A stretch of 64,000 bases of DNA from Tenrec ecaudatus (taxonomy: Eukaryota > Chordata > Mammalia > Afrosoricida > Tenrecidae): the NCBI RefSeq assembly GCF_050624435.1, contig NW_027457705.1, positions 400,001-464,000 of the forward strand, read 5' to 3'. Below, one piece after another: positions 21,567-33,705 of this stretch; position 1 is the stretch's first letter; every line of letters starts with the position of its first letter. Under the pieces are notes generated by a model, which saw nothing but the letters and a program-made list of their open reading frames with translations, had not been told where the DNA came from and did not search any database. The position numbers and the translations under genes were made by a program.

Positions 21567-22009
21567 TGATATCCATCATAGCAGTGGCGAACGGCTCTAT
21601 GTAAGTGCAGGCTCCTGCTGAAATGGTGTCTTATCACAACTGTGCAGCACGCAGCTCTCCATGTCCTTCTGCCTCGAAGCCTTTTCAAAGGCATGGAAAG
21701 CCAAACCCAGGAAGGTAGGAGAGGTCACCTTACTAGGAGGAATGCTCAACACCACTACAGGCGAAGAAGAGCCCAGCCTCCTGTTTCTGGTAGACAATTC
21801 TAGGACAGAACCCATGTTCCTCAGAAGTCCTGGGGGAATCAAGCCCCTGTATCCTACATTAAAAGCCTCAACACCCCATTCCCATTGTGATTGCTTCTCC
21901 CCCTAACTCAGTCTTGCGTCCGCTTTCTTATTCCCACTCCCTGCCATCAGATCTCAAATAGACTCCCTGCACCCAGGCCTGAGGAATAAGCTCGGCATGC
22001 ACGGGCACT
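21567..22009. other. Non-repeat sequence, no gene seen
   Basis: Overlapping 81-codon open frames on the two strands (21,597-21,842 and 21,661-21,906) show no domain and no splice context that I can support. Confidence 0.4.
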
Positions 22010-22165
22010 CTATCAAAGACACACATATTACTCTGAATCTCCAAAAGAACCCTGTGGGCTACGTGTGTAATCCCCAGTTCACAGATGAGAAATGGATTGA
22101 AAAACAGTGACACACCAATGATCACACAGGCAAGGGTTCAAGTCTGTGTCTATCAGTTATTCTTT
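22010..22165 (+). mobile_element. MIR SINE, sense, partial
   Basis: CCCCAGTTCACAGATGAGAA, then GATCACACAGGCAAGGGTTC and AAGTCTGTGTCTATCAG match the conserved core and 3' half of MIR. Confidence 0.6.
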
Positions 22166-22359
22166 TATTCAAGTATGCCTGAGAAGACTGGGTCTTAACA
22201 CTTGAGCAATCTTCTTGGAAGAATAAGGCAAACTACAGAAAACACAAAATGAATATCGCTTTTGTTCGTTTATCCATTTGCAAAAGACATAATACCTATA
22301 GTGCTAAGAATAGTATTCAAAGTATCTATTACTACCCCCTCAAAGCTTACATACTAGTC

Positions 22360-22532
22360 ACCAAACTCAAACAAATAAAATGCTATCAAGTTGATTACAA
22401 CTTATAGCAACCCCATATAGGGCTTCCAAGACTGTAAATCTTTACAGAAGCAGAGAGCTTCACTTTTCTCCCCCTGAGTGACTGGTGCATTTGAACTACT
22501 GACCTTGTGGTTAGCAGCCCATTGCTACATGA
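22360..22532 (-). mobile_element. AfroSINE, antisense
   Basis: CTATCAAGTTGATTACAACT, TATAGCAACCCCATATAGGG, GACTGTAAATCTTTACAGAA and TGACCTTGTGGTTAGCAGCC; the 5' terminus is truncated. Confidence 0.8.
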
Positions 22533-22679
22533 TTAGTTCCATAATCATTACGCTTACTTAACTCTACATTCTTTTAATTATTTCTCTATCAGTCCAAATT
22601 GCATCTGGCTACATGGGAAAAAAACAAACCGACTCTAGTGGTCTAATCACAAAAGCTTCATTTTTCTTATATTAACACC

Positions 22680-22868
22680 AAAAATACCAAACCAGTTGCC
22701 ACTGAATTGATTCTGATTTACAGTTACCCCCATATGATTCAGGGTAGAACTGTGCTCCATGAAGTTTTCAAGGGCTGAATTTTTAAATGTAGATTGCCAG
22801 GTTTTTCTTCCAAGGCATCTTTGGCTTAGGAGTGAATTGTGTTAACCCTTTGCACCACACAGGGGTTT
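22680..22868 (-). mobile_element. AfroSINE second-type variant, antisense
   Basis: CCAGTTGCCACTGAATTGAT, GGTAGAACTGTGCTCCATGA, GTTTTCAAGGGCTGAATTTT and TTGCCAGGTTTTTCTTCCAA, ending TTAACCCTTTGCACCACACA. Same type as 2,112-2,325 and 18,540-18,905. Confidence 0.75.
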
Positions 22869-23439
22869 GTCTTATACAATAGTAAGTCTTGAAATAGGTA
22901 GCCTAGGTCTGGCGTATTTGCTCAGGGACTCATCTTGGATATAGGAGAATGCATGCTTTTTGGTCTGTCAAACTCATGTAACCTATGTGACTCTCCCATC
23001 TTTCAATATTCTGACTAGGGAGCATGACAGCAGAAGAGCCAAGGACAAAAATGAAATGGGTTATGCCAGACAAGTGTTTTGCCTTAAACAACAACAAAAA
23101 CTTTCTTGGGAGTCCTACTCAGTATCTTTCACCTACACATATTTGGCCCAAACTGGGTCAAATGTTTATGCATAGCTGCAAGGCAGCCTAGGAGTGAGCG
23201 ATTTAAGTAGGTACATTATCACCCTAAACAAAATTGAGCTTCTATTAGTAGTAAGAATGAGAAAAATGGATACTGTTTAGGCATATAGCACGGTTGGGTA
23301 GAATTCTATTTTGTGTCTTAATTTACATTTTGAATGAACTCAGAAAAGGTCATAGAGAGTAGAACAAAGGGATGGATGCGCATCCAACCACCTCAACTAC
23401 TCATTTCTTTTCATGCTCTCCCTCTAGCTTCCCTGAATA
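22869..23439. other. Non-repeat sequence, no gene seen
   Basis: Unique AT-rich DNA. A 71-codon open frame at 22,960-23,175 has no domain. Confidence 0.4.
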
Positions 23440-23632
23440 GTTCTTGGTTACACATTGGGCTGCTAATTGCACGGTCGGTATTTTGAAATCACCGGCTGCC
23501 CTTCGGGAGAAAGATGGGACTCTACTCTGTAAAGAGGTACAGTCTCAGAACCTCACAGGTACAATTTTATCCATGTCCTGTAGGGTCGATATGAGTTAGC
23601 ATTGATTCAATGGCAGTGAGCTTGGTTTGGAT
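23440..23632 (+). mobile_element. AfroSINE, sense
   Basis: GGTTACACATTGGGCTGCTA, CGGTATTTTGAAATCACCGG, CTACTCTGTAAAGAGGTACA, TAGGGTCGATATGAGTTAGC and CAATGGCAGTGAGCTTGGTT. The extreme 5' end is missing. Confidence 0.8.
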
Positions 23633-24832
23633 AGATCTGTAGAATCTTAAGGATGGAATAGTTTGAATACACAGAAAAAAATTCAGTGGAATCATAACCC
23701 TCCAAATAATTACCCTCTAAAGTCACAAAGATCAACTGTGTCCAGCATGGTGACAGTTTAGCATATGACATGGGGACATTGCTCATATCCCAGTGTTGTT
23801 AATCAACAAAAACTCACACACTGCCACTTATAGTGACCCTATGCACAATAGAATAAAAGCCTTTCTAGTCCTGTGACATCCTCACAATGGTCACATTTTA
23901 GCCTATTGTTACAGCCACTGTGTTGATCCATCTCATTCCGGGTTTACGTGTTTTTTGATGATGCTCTACCAAGTATTTTGTCCTTTTCTAGGGACTAATT
24001 TCTCCTGATACCATGTTCAAAGTATATGAAATGAAGTTTTACCATCCTCACATCTAAAACACATTCTGGCTGTACTTCTTCTGGGACAGACCTCTTTGTT
24101 CTGCTGGGCATTCGTGGTATATTCAATATTATTTGCAACATCATATTTTAAAGGTATCATATTTTCTTCAGTCTTCCTTAATTATGGTCCATCTTTCACA
24201 TGCATATGTCAAACATTACCATCAAGTCTATTGTTATTCATAGTGACCATATAGGGTTTCCAAGGCTGTAAATCTTTACAGGGTCAAACAGCTTCCTCTT
24301 TCTTCTGTGGAGCAGCAAGTGGGTTGAACCACCAACCTTGCTGTGAGTCATTCAACCCATACCAGACACTGAAATTAAGACTCCTTTCACATGCATCTAA
24401 GGTGATTAAAAATATCAAGGCTAAAAGCAGGCATAACTTGCTAATCCCCAGAGTAAAACATTTGCTCTTTCACATTTTAAAGAGGTCTTTTACAACAGAT
24501 TTTTCCAATGAAATACGTTGATTTATTGACTGCTGCTTCTGTGAGTATTGATTGTGGGTCCAAGTAAAATAGATGTTAGCTACATTTCTCTATTTGTAAT
24601 GATGTTGTGTGTTTATATTTGTCAAGTTGAGAAGACATTTGTATTCTTAGTGTTGAAGACTAATTTATATGAGCTTTATCAGTAAGTACTTCAAGGCCTA
24701 TTGACTTTCAGCCAGCAAGATTGGGTCATCTGCATAACACAGGTTGTTAATGATTCTTCCTCCAATTCAGATGCCTCAACTTCTTCATACAGAGCAGCTT
24801 CTCAGATTATTTGAATAAGTATAGTGTGATAG

Positions 24833-25175
24833 ATAGGTAGGTTTATAGTGCCAACCTGGCCAATAGGAACATGTGGGATTAATAAGTTCGCAGTTTGATT
24901 AGTGGGCAAAGAGACAAATGGCTCAGCAAGCCACACCTATCTCTCAGTTGCTTTCTGGTGATCAGACCAGTGTGTGGCTGCCTTACCTAGTTCTGCAGTT
25001 TGCTGCCTGGCTGTACTGCCATATTTACTGTTGCATGGAAGTGAGTTAAACTGAGTCCTCTGTACTGCTATGTGGACTAATTAGCTGTTATATTCCTTCG
25101 TGTTCTATCTATCTATCAAATCATAAATGTCCTGGTTTTGTTTCTCTAGAGAACCCTGTCTAACACATATGGTGA
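24833..25175 (+). mobile_element. Unclassified repeat, family U copy 2, inside RTE copy C
   Basis: Begins near GTTTATAGTGCCAACCTGGC and ends CTCTAGAGAACCCTGTCTAA plus CACA. The RTE host reads AAGTATAGTG before and ATATGGTGAAAGG after, so TATAGTG/TATGGTG is a possible 7-8-bp target duplication. Confidence 0.6.
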
Positions 25176-26234
25176 AAGGATATAACCACAACACACACTC
25201 TCCTGATTTTAAACCACGCACTATCCCCTTGTTCTATTCGAACCACTTCCTGTTGGTTTATGTACAGGTACCACAGGAGCACAATTAAATGTACGGGAAT
25301 TCCAATTGTTCTCATATGTATTCATATGCTACCCAAAGTTTGTTATGATACACAGTAAAGTCCTCTGCATAGTCAATAGTACATAAGTAAGCATTTTCCT
25401 TGTATCCTCTGTTTTCAGCCAAGGTCCATCTGAAATCAGCATTGATATACCTTGCCTCATGCCCTCTTTTAATACAGCCTGGATTTCTGGCAGCTTCCTG
25501 TTGACATATTGCTATAACTACTTTTAAAGTTATCTTCAATAAAATTGTACTTGCATGTCATATTAATGTTATTTTAAATTAATTTGCAGATTTTGTTGCG
25601 TCATATTTCTTTAGAATGGACACAAATATTAATCACTTCCAATTGGTTGGCCAGATAGCTATCTTCCAAATTTCTTGACATGGACTATCACTGCATGAGC
25701 GTGTTGAAATATTTCCATTCCTATCCCTTCCTTGCTTTGCACTAATGCTTACATTGCAGCTTCAACTTCCTCTTGGCCTTTTGAACTAGTAGAACCTCAA
25801 CTAATTCTTGGGTACAGAGACTCTGTATACTCCTTCCATGTTCTTTGGATTCTCCCTGCATCATTCAATAGTTTGATAAATAATCCTTCAACATTTTAGT
25901 CCAAGGCTTGGATTTTTTCTTCTGTTCTTTCAATTTATGATATGCTGACTGTACTCATTCTTTTTGCTTTCCTAATTCCAGGTCTTTACACGTTACAATA
26001 TAATTGTTTACTTTATCTTCTCAAGCTGGCCTTTCAAATTTTTCTGTTCAACTCTTTTATTTCATCATTTCTTCCATTTGCTTTAGCTGCTTTAGGTTCA
26101 AGAGCAAGTTTCACAATCTCCTCTGATATCCACTGTAGTATTTTCTTTCTTTCCTGTATTATTAATGATCTTTTTGAGGAGCCCCCAATAAAATAATTTA
26201 TGATAAATAAATAAATAGCCCCAGTTCACATGAC

Positions 26235-26250
26235 AAAAAAAAAAAAAAAG
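26235..26250. repeat. Short poly(A) run
   Basis: Fifteen or so A residues after the CCCCAATAAAATAATTTATG word at 26,184-26,204. A young-LINE 3' terminus of only a few tens of bases, a very short truncated insertion, is possible. Confidence 0.5.
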
Positions 26251-26344
26251 ATTGATGACCTTGATGCTATTTCACAAGTCTTCTGGTAGCTGATCATTAA
26301 TGTTCAATATGTCCGAACCATTCTTGAGATAGGCTCTAAATTCA

Positions 26345-26838
26345 GGTGAGATATTGTGATAGTAAAGTTTGGTGTCAATTTAGCTTGACCAGGATCTTCA
26401 GAAGGTGCAGGTCACAGTCTCCTTGGGGGTGTGACCTATTTCATAGCTATAAGTAGACTGTGGAGAATGGGCTCACTCTTTTTCTTCCTGATGAAAAGAC
26501 CCTGGACCCTATGGCTAGCTTCTTGGGATGGCAATCACCATGAGACCTGCTGTCCCTAAGAGCTGTCTTTGGCCTGCCAACTGCCTGCTGACTTTGGATT
26601 CTCCCAACTCTGCCTCCACCAACCTGTGGTTTTCCTGTTTCTTGGGCTATTCCTCCACCAGCTTCATGAGTCTGGAAGGGCCTCTAGTTTGCATCTGATT
26701 TATGGGCTGGAGTTGGACTGGGGTTTCTTGTTGTGTGGACTTCTTAATGTAAAATTATTTATTGATATAAATTTCCTTCTTCTACATGTATCAGTATCAC
26801 TGGTTTGTTTCTCTAGAAACCCCAGCCTACCACAGATA
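26345..26838 (+). mobile_element. Family U-related repeat, copy 3, inside RTE copy C
   Basis: Starts AGTTTGGTGTCAATTTAGCT and ends GTTTGTTTCTCTAGAAACCC plus CAGCC. The middle has CCATGAGACCTGCTGTCC and CTTGGGATGGCAATC. It shares the start and end words and the TTTATTGATATAAAT section with 29,062-29,508 and 37,890-38,440. It has no coding capacity. Confidence 0.5.
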
Positions 26839-27654
26839 TAATGTAGGCTGTATTTGGGCTCTTTTGCGTTCTTATTTTAATTTTCTTCAGGTATGACTTG
26901 AACTTGCATATTAGTAATTGATAGTCTGTTACATAGTTGGCCCCTGGTCTTATTTTGTCTCAATGATATTGAGCTTCTCTATCATGTCTTCCCACAGATT
27001 TAATCAGTTCCATTCCTGTGTATTCCACATGTATATATGCCGCTCCTGTTGTTGAATAAAGGTGTTTGCAATGAGGCAGTTATTGCTCTTGCAGAATTCT
27101 TTCGTGCATTCTTCAGCTTCTTTTCGATCCCCAAAGCCATAGTTTCTAATTACTCTTCCTTCCTTTATGTTTCCATGTGTGCATTCCAATTGTCAGCAAT
27201 TATTAATGCATTTTCAGTACATGTGTGATCAATTTCAGACTAAAGAAGTTGGTACAATTCTTCATTGGCTTTAGTGGTTTGTGAGAAAATTTGAATAATG
27301 GTTCTATTAACCGGCCTTCCTTGTGTGTGAAGATAGATATTATTCTGTCACAGGCAGCATTGCATTTCAAGATAGATCTAGAAATGCTCTTTTTGAGGAT
27401 GAAAGAGACATTCTTTTGAATTTGTCATTGTCAGCATAGTCATTCTTATCATTTTAAGATTCAAAGGGACTATTTCAACTCACCAATGCCTAGGATACTG
27501 ATCTTTATAGGTCAGATTCCGTTTTTTATGATTTCCAATTTTCCTAGATTCTTATTTTTCACGTTTCATGTTCTGATTATTAATGAATGGCTGCAATGAT
27601 TTTTCTCATTTTGAATTATAATCCATCAGCAAATGAAGGTGCCAGAAAGCTTTA

Positions 27655-28330
27655 GTACACTTTGTTGCTAGATGCCTTCAAGTCAGTTCTGTCTCATAAT
27701 AATGCCTACACAACAGAATGAAACATTGCCTGGTCCTGCTCCATACTCAAAAATTTTGTTATGTTTGAGCCCATTGTTGTAGGAATTGTCTCGATCCATT
27801 TGATCGGGTGTCTTCCTCTTTTTGCAACCCTTCCACTGTAATGTGTATGATGTCCTCCAGGGACTGGTCTGTCCTGATAACATCTGCAAAGTACAGGAGA
27901 TGAAGTCTCACCATCCTATCTGCCAAGGAACATTTAGCTGCACTTCTTCTCAGACAGATTTGTTTGTTCTTCTCTCCACCCATGGTACTTTCAGTATTTT
28001 TTTGTCAGTACCTTAATTCAAATGCACCAGTTCTCCTTCAGTCGTTCTCATTCAATGTTCAAATTTCACATGCATAAGGTGTGGCGGAAAATGCCATGCC
28101 TTGGGCCAGGTGCAACTTAATCCTAAGTGAAATTCTTGATCTTCCGTACTTTAAAGTGGTTATGTGCAGTAGATTTGCCTAATGCAATATGTTATTTGGT
28201 TTCTTGATTGTTGTTTCCATGAGCATTAGTTGTGAATCTAAGCAACACGAAATCCTTGATAACTTCAATATTTTCTCCATTTATTATGATGTTATCTCCA
28301 GCTCCTGTTGTGAGGTTTTGAGTTATCATT
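27655..28330 (-). mobile_element. Second RTE 3' end nested in RTE copy C
   Basis: The order restarts at the RTE tail (GATGCCTTCAAGTCAGTTCT), then GAGCCCATTGTTGTAGGAAT, GTCCTCCAGGGACTGGTCTG and GAAGTCTCACCATCCTATCT, and reaches the CCAGCTCCTGTTGTGAGG word. At 28,335 the host element resumes (CATTAAGGTGGACTCTAC). This is RTE inserted into RTE in the same orientation. Confidence 0.7.
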
Positions 28331-29061
28331 AAGGTGGACTCTACTTTGAGGAAGCTCTCTTTCTCGGTGATATTTTGATTGTTTTGCAATCTGAGGGGCT
28401 CATTTTCTGGCATTATATCAGACAATATTTTACTGCTATGCAGAAAGTTTTCAATGGTGAATCCCTCAGAAGTGGACTGATTGTTTTGTCGTCCTGTCAG
28501 TTCTTAGTCGGGAAGCTGTGTTGAAATCTGTTCACCATGGGTGATCCTGTCTGGTAATTGAAGTACTAGTGGACTAACTCCCAGCATTACAGCAAAGCAC
28601 AAGCTACCACAGTGCAGCAAATTGACAGATGGGGCGGGGGAGGGGAGTTGTCATTGTTAGACACTGTTAATTTGGCTCTAACTCATAGCACCCACATCCT
28701 GTTTCCTCACAGTGAATGTTGGAGACCGTTTTTGCAGCCAGTATGCCAATTCATCCCATTGAGGACCTTCTTCTTTTTTTCACCACTCCAATTTATCAAG
28801 TATGATATCCTTCTCTAGGGACTATGCTCAGCTGTTAACATGTCCAAAGTATGTGATATGAAGTCTTGCCATTCTCACGTCTAGGAAGCATTCTGGCTCT
28901 ACTTCCGCCAAGAAAGATTTGTTCCTTCTTCTGAAAGTCCATGGAATATTCAATATTCTTCACCAGCATCATAATTCAAAGACATCAACTTTTATTTTAC
29001 CTTTCATAATTATTGTCCATTTTCAAGTACATATGAGGTGATTGAAAATGCCATAGTATGA

Positions 29062-29508
29062 TAGTTATATAATTTGATGTCAGTTTGAAGATATGTAAAA
29101 GTGTAAGGTTGGTATCCAATCTGTCAATCACACCATAGCCTGATGGTGCCTCTTTGTGGCCATGGCCTTCTCATAAGGAGGGCCCTGGGAACCTCCCCTT
29201 CTTTTTGCATTCACCTGACTGCTTCCTGCCCACGTTGAGAGCTGCCAGAGTCTTGCCATGCTTCCATCGACCTTGGGTCCACAAGACATTGCAATCACTG
29301 GCCTTTGACATCCCTGCATTCTGCATCATTGCATGTAACTGCGTAAGTTGGAAAGGAACTTATGGGCTAGTGTTGGACTTATGGACTTGAGTTGGACTGG
29401 CCTGGGATATTTCCTTGAAATAGAAATAGTATAATGACTTCTTGATAGAAAACTATTTATTGCACATATATGAGTAGCACTTGATTTGTGTCTCTAGTCA
29501 GCCTGGCT
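29062..29508 (+). mobile_element. Family U-related repeat, copy 4
   Basis: AATTTGATGTCAGTTTGAAG at the start, GGCCATGGCCTTCTCATAAG and GCCTTTGACATCCCTGCATT in the middle, and TTTGTGTCTCTAGTCAGCCT at the end. It parallels 26,345-26,838 and 37,890-38,440. Confidence 0.5.
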
Positions 29509-29511
29509 TAC

Positions 29512-29700
29512 ATCCAGTTCACTGCCATCAAGTTGATTCCAACCCTTAGCAACTCTATAGGACAGGGGAGAGATATCCCTGTGGGTTTCCAATACTGGAA
29601 CTTTGTATGGGAGCTGAACTGTTGATCTTGTGTTGAGCAACCCAACTGGGTTGGTTCTGACGCATTATATTTGTAACCACTATACCACTAGGGCTCAGCT
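29512..29700 (-). mobile_element. AfroSINE, antisense
   Basis: CACTGCCATCAAGTTGATTC, CCCTTAGCAACTCTATAGGA, GTGGGTTTCCAATACTGGAA and GTAACCACTATACCACTAGG then GCTC. A small insertion lies in the tRNA-like part. Confidence 0.8.
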
Positions 29701-29811
29701 GTGCCTTATTCTTCAAAGTGACATCTTTTAACACTGGAATTGGTTCAGCAAGATCTACCAGTGTACTCGGTCATGTGACTTATTTTCTTTTTACACTGTC
29801 TTGATTGTCAT

Positions 29812-30095
29812 GTGAGGGAAAATCTACAGAGTAAATTGATTTTCCTTACAATTCATGCAATGTTTTATGATATTGATTGCAATACCTACAATGCAATACT
29901 ACTTTTCCTATTCCCTCCCTTTGTTTGCCGTTTCCATTGGTCTTTCGTTCCCATTCCTTCCTGCCTTCTGAGTAACTCCCTGACAAATGCTGGGCTCTGA
30001 ATTGTACATCGTTGACAGTATAGGTCTCCTATTTGGGGGCTGAAAGTTGAGCCATGGAGGTGAGGTCAGGTGTCAAATGGGAATTCCACTAGTGC
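29812..30095 (-). mobile_element. Afrotherian L1 3' end fragment, antisense
   Basis: AATCTACAGAGTAAATTGAT, CCTTACAATTCATGCAATGT and TTCCTGCCTTCTGAGTAACT resemble the 2,850-3,145 segment (ATTTACAGAGAAAATCAGC, CCTGCCTTGTGAATTTGG). It is a truncated insertion within RTE copy D. Confidence 0.55.
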
Positions 30096-30846
30096 CTATC
30101 ATATCCTAAGGTTAGTCTTCTTATTTTGAGTTCTACATTTTCCCAAGTTGATCCAGGGCCTACTACTATGAGTACTCTCAGAGCAATCTGCAGTGAGAAC
30201 CCTATGCTATCTTGGTCTTCTGGACTCAGCGCTGTGGAGCCTGGGCTTCATGTGGTCAGTGAATCCCTTTCATCTTCTTTTGATGCTATCTGTGTAATTC
30301 TGTATTTTGAATTTCTCTTCCATTTTTTCAGCTAGTGAAATGCACATGCTTTTCATTTTTGCTGTCCTAATTCCAGGTCTTTGCACCTTTTCATGTAATT
30401 CTTTATTCCATCTTTTTAAATTCCCCTTTGAAATTTTATGTTCAGCTTCTTTATTCAGCGTCTTTACGTCATCAATTATTTCTATATTTCTCTCTCTCTC
30501 TTTTTCGTACTTCATCATTTATTTCATTGGCTTCAGCTACTCCACATTCAACGTGACATCCATTTTGTGTTTTCTTTAGTTTCTATCTTTTTAATTATCT
30601 TTGTATTTCTTTATTTATGATGTTCTTGATATTATTGCAGAACTCGTATCATCTCAGGTGATTTGTGTTCAATGTGTCAACTTTCTTCTTGAAGTATCCT
30701 CTAATTTAGATGAGATATACTCAAATTCATACTTTGACTCTTGGGGACTTGTTTTAATTTTATTTGAATTCGAGTTGAATTTACCATTGATGGTTTGTTC
30801 CACAGTTGGTCTCCAGTCTCGTGACTGATGATATTGAACTTCTTTA

Positions 30847-30973
30847 CACCGTAAATACTTGAGTATAAGCCGAGTTTTTTTCAGCACATTTTTTATGCTG
30901 AAAAAGCACCCCAGCTTTGGGGGGTAAAATTAGTTGCCTTGGGTTATACTCGAGTATATATAGTAGTTTATTT
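30847..30973. mobile_element. Palindromic MITE-like element
   Basis: The ends ATACTTGAGTATAAGCCGAG and (reverse complemented) ATACTCGAGTATAACCCAAG match at 17 of 20 positions. The centre holds another inverted repeat, TTTTTCAGCAC and its partner GCTGAAAAA. The element interrupts the endonuclease region of RTE copy D. It is short (about 127 bp), has no coding capacity and is compatible with a non-autonomous DNA transposon whose superfamily I cannot assign. Confidence 0.6.
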
Positions 30974-31965
30974 CAACAGATGTAGTTGACTTAATTCCTG
31001 TGTATTTCTATCCAATATACATGATCCATGTCTATGGTTTCTGTTTACATCACTGAAAAATATATGTTCAATCAATAAGCCATCCTTATTGGAATATTCT
31101 GTCATGAGGTCTCCCATATGGCTTCCATCCCCATGGCCATATTTTCTAACTAGTGATCCTCCTCCTTAGTTTCCAATTTTTGCATTCAAGTCATCAGTAA
31201 TCTTGATTGCATGTTTCATCAATTTCAGACTGAAAAGGTTGGTAAAAATCCTCAATGGCTTTATTGTTAGCATTAGTGGTTGGTGTGTCAATTTGAATAA
31301 TAACTTTTTAATTATTCATCCTTGTAGGTGTAATATATCCTACACCTAACAATGGTGAACATTGGAATCGATGTTGAAACATTCTCTTTTTTAACATGAA
31401 AGTCATCCATTCCTTTCAAATTTGTTACTCTGGTATGTAAACCATATTATTATGACATTCAAAATGGCCAATACCAGTCTATTTCAGTTCAATAACACCT
31501 AGAGTGTTTGATCTTTATGTGTTCCATTTTTTCATGGCTTCCAATTTTTCTAGATCCATATTTCATGCATCCCATCTTCTTGTTAGTGGTTATTGCAGTA
31601 CTGCTGTTTCTTCTCATTTTGAGTCATTGCCACATCAACAAATATAGGTCCTGAAAACTTTATATCACTAAGGTCAACTCTACTTTGAGGAGACAGCTCT
31701 TCCCCAATTATATTTTGAGTGTCTTCCAACTTGAGGGGTTCATCATCCTGCACTATATGAAACAATATTCCACTGCTATCAATGCGCTCCACAAACACCA
31801 CTATTTTTTTCAGATGTAGATTGGCAGGTTATTCTTTCTAGTCTATTTAGCTTGTAAGCTTTTCTGAAAATTTTCCACCACGGGTAACTATGCTTGTGTT
31901 TGAAATACCAGTGGTATATCTCACAAGTTATGATAGTGCAAGAACCTGACATGTCTGACAACTTG

Positions 31966-32802
31966 GCATGCTAGCCTAATTCCGAATGGCCAGCATATCT
32001 CTCTTCCTGCTTTCTCTAGTTTCTGTAGACCACTGTACCTGAGCATGCATGGCTTAGGAGGTTGTGGAGTTAATTCTTGCTTCCTGGAGTAACCCTTAAC
32101 CAATGACCCATAGGAGTTGTTGGACAAATAGCCACACTCCCTCACATTCTGGGCAGAATAACTAGTGGATTTTCTAGAGTGTCTCCAGTAAGATTAACCT
32201 CCAGTTACTCACAATTTTAAATTGTTTGATAATGTACTTTTCATTGGCTGCCTTCTTTCCCTTTTCTGTTTCCCATTTCCTTATTGATATCTCCCCCAAA
32301 AAAATGGCTTAATTAAAACCTTTGTCTCAGGATCTAATCCTATGGGGAACCAAAACTCAATCGCACAAGACATTTGTCAAATCATGGACTTAGTGGTTAT
32401 ATCTATTATATGTGTAGGTCATGGAAGAGGAGGATTCATACCATCACTTTGAATAGTCATTCGGAGTGCCAACTGGGTCCCCAGCATAGATCCTGGACAT
32501 CAAAACTCACTGTTTCCTGTATGATAACACTTCCTTTTAGACTTCTGTCATTCAAAAAACTCAACAAATAGTTTGCTGTCTCACTTCAAATTTTGTAGTG
32601 TGCAAATATGGTTATGTTTTCATTGTGTGTTTAGCCCTGGACAAATCAGCTTTGACCAGGAAGGTGAAGTCATGTGGAAAAACAAACCAAAAACACTAGC
32701 AGCTGTGTGTTGTGGAAGAAAACCCTGTGGATGAAGTGCAATTTTTAGGGAACAGAGACCAGAAAGATAAACCAATAAGTGTCCACTGTTCTGATGTTAA
32801 GG
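31966..32802. other. Unique sequence, possible ancient repeat end
   Basis: No gene. At 32,230-32,350 GGCTGCCTTCTTTCCCTTTT and GTCTCAGGATCTAATCCTAT resemble the 3' end of an old mammalian repeat. It is not named for lack of a full match. Confidence 0.35.
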
Positions 32803-32930
32803 AGAACCCTGGTGAGGCAGTAATTAAGCACTTAAGGGCTAATCAATCAGCAGTTTAAACCCCCCATCTTCCCCAAGGAAGAGTTTTGATGTGGCAGTCT
32901 GACCCCCTTAAGATTTACATTTATTACCAC
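32803..32930 (+). mobile_element. AfroSINE, sense, 3'-truncated
   Basis: GGAGAACCCTGGTGAGGCAG, TAATTAAGCACTTAAGGGCT and GATGTGGCAGTCTGACCCCC; the tail is lost. Confidence 0.7.
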
Positions 32931-32984
32931 TACCAACTGATCTGAGAGGGATAGCATTAGGGAATCCTGGATAGCATTCTTAAC

Positions 32985-33200
32985 GAGCTCTAATGGCAGA
33001 GTGGACTCCTCATTGAGCTCCTAACCACAAAGTAAGTGGTTCTAACCTATCAGTTGGTCCATGTGAGAAATATGAGTTTGTCTGCTCTGGTAAAGATTTA
33101 AGCCTTGGAAAATGAAAGGGTGAAGTTCTATTCTATCTTGTAGGGTCTCTATGAGTCAGCTTCAACACAATGATAATGAGTTTGCTTTGGAATTTTGGGA
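32985..33200 (+). mobile_element. AfroSINE, sense
   Basis: GAGCTCTAATGGCAGAGTGG, GAGCTCCTAACCACAAAGTA, TCTGGTAAAGATTTAAGCCT, TAGGGTCTCTATGAGTCAGC and a tail with GATAATGAGTTTGCTTTGG. Confidence 0.75.
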
Positions 33201-33619
33201 TAGAAAGGAGAAATATGTGCAACAAAGTTTAAACTTATTTTAAAAGTTCAGGGGTATTGCTCAGAGAGAGAGTCTTGGAACCCACAAGACTGTTGTCCTT
33301 AGGCACCTTCAAATCTGGAACTGAACTCACTCCCTTGGCTCAATCTTCAGCCAAACAATAGGTAGATCTATAAGGTAAAAAGTAACACTAATCAACTATT
33401 TGAATCAAAAGGATATAATTTCTTCAAAGATAAAGTTCAGAAGGGTCAGGAAAGAAGGGGGAATGGAAACAGGAAATACAAGGAGGAAGTGCGATAAGTG
33501 ATATTACGTTGAGCAGACTGCAGTCAATATCATGAAGCAAAATATGTGTGAACTGTCACATGGAAAACGGATGTATTCTGTAAAGCTTCACCCATCTCAC
33601 AATAAAGAGATTTTTTTTC
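33201..33619. other. Non-repeat sequence, no gene seen
   Basis: AT-rich unique DNA; no recognised element. Confidence 0.4.
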
Positions 33620-33705
33620 ATCCTTGGAAACCTATGAGGCAATACTATTCTGTCCTATAGGGTACCCATGAGTTGAAATCAACTCAGTGGCAATGGGATA
33701 TTGAT
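33620..33705 (+). mobile_element. AfroSINE 3' half, sense
   Basis: CCTTGGAAACCTATGAGGCA, CTGTCCTATAGGGTACCCAT and CAACTCAGTGGCAATGGGAT; the tRNA-like half is absent. Confidence 0.7.

Larger units (their letters stand above)
23790..28635 (-). mobile_element. RTE/BovB-type LINE, antisense, with three nested insertions (copy C)
   Basis: RTE segments 23,790-24,832, 25,176-26,220, 26,840-27,654 and 28,331-28,635 follow 3'-to-5' order along the plus strand. The C-terminal RT region has the GTTAATGATTCTTCCTCCAA word that is antisense to the YADD area. The endonuclease region (27,004-27,189, minus strand) contains LIANTF and QQQERHIYMW, typical of RTE. The 5' end closes with ACCATGGGTGATCCTGTCTG. 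Insertions are two family U repeats and a second RTE 3' end (27,655-28,330). An antisense AfroSINE-like piece (24,225-24,345) also lies within. Every frame is broken. Confidence 0.75.
28640..31965 (-). mobile_element. RTE/BovB-type LINE, antisense, multiply interrupted (copy D)
   Basis: RTE pieces at 28,640-29,060 (3' end), 29,700-29,800, about 30,110-30,845 (linker region) and 30,975-31,965 (endonuclease and 5' end, closing with CACCACGGGTAAC and CAGTGGTATATC-like words). Intervening DNA belongs to a family U repeat, an AfroSINE, an L1 3' end and a palindromic element. The RT core is mostly deleted. It follows copy C directly, so two antisense RTE elements lie head to tail. Confidence 0.65.
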
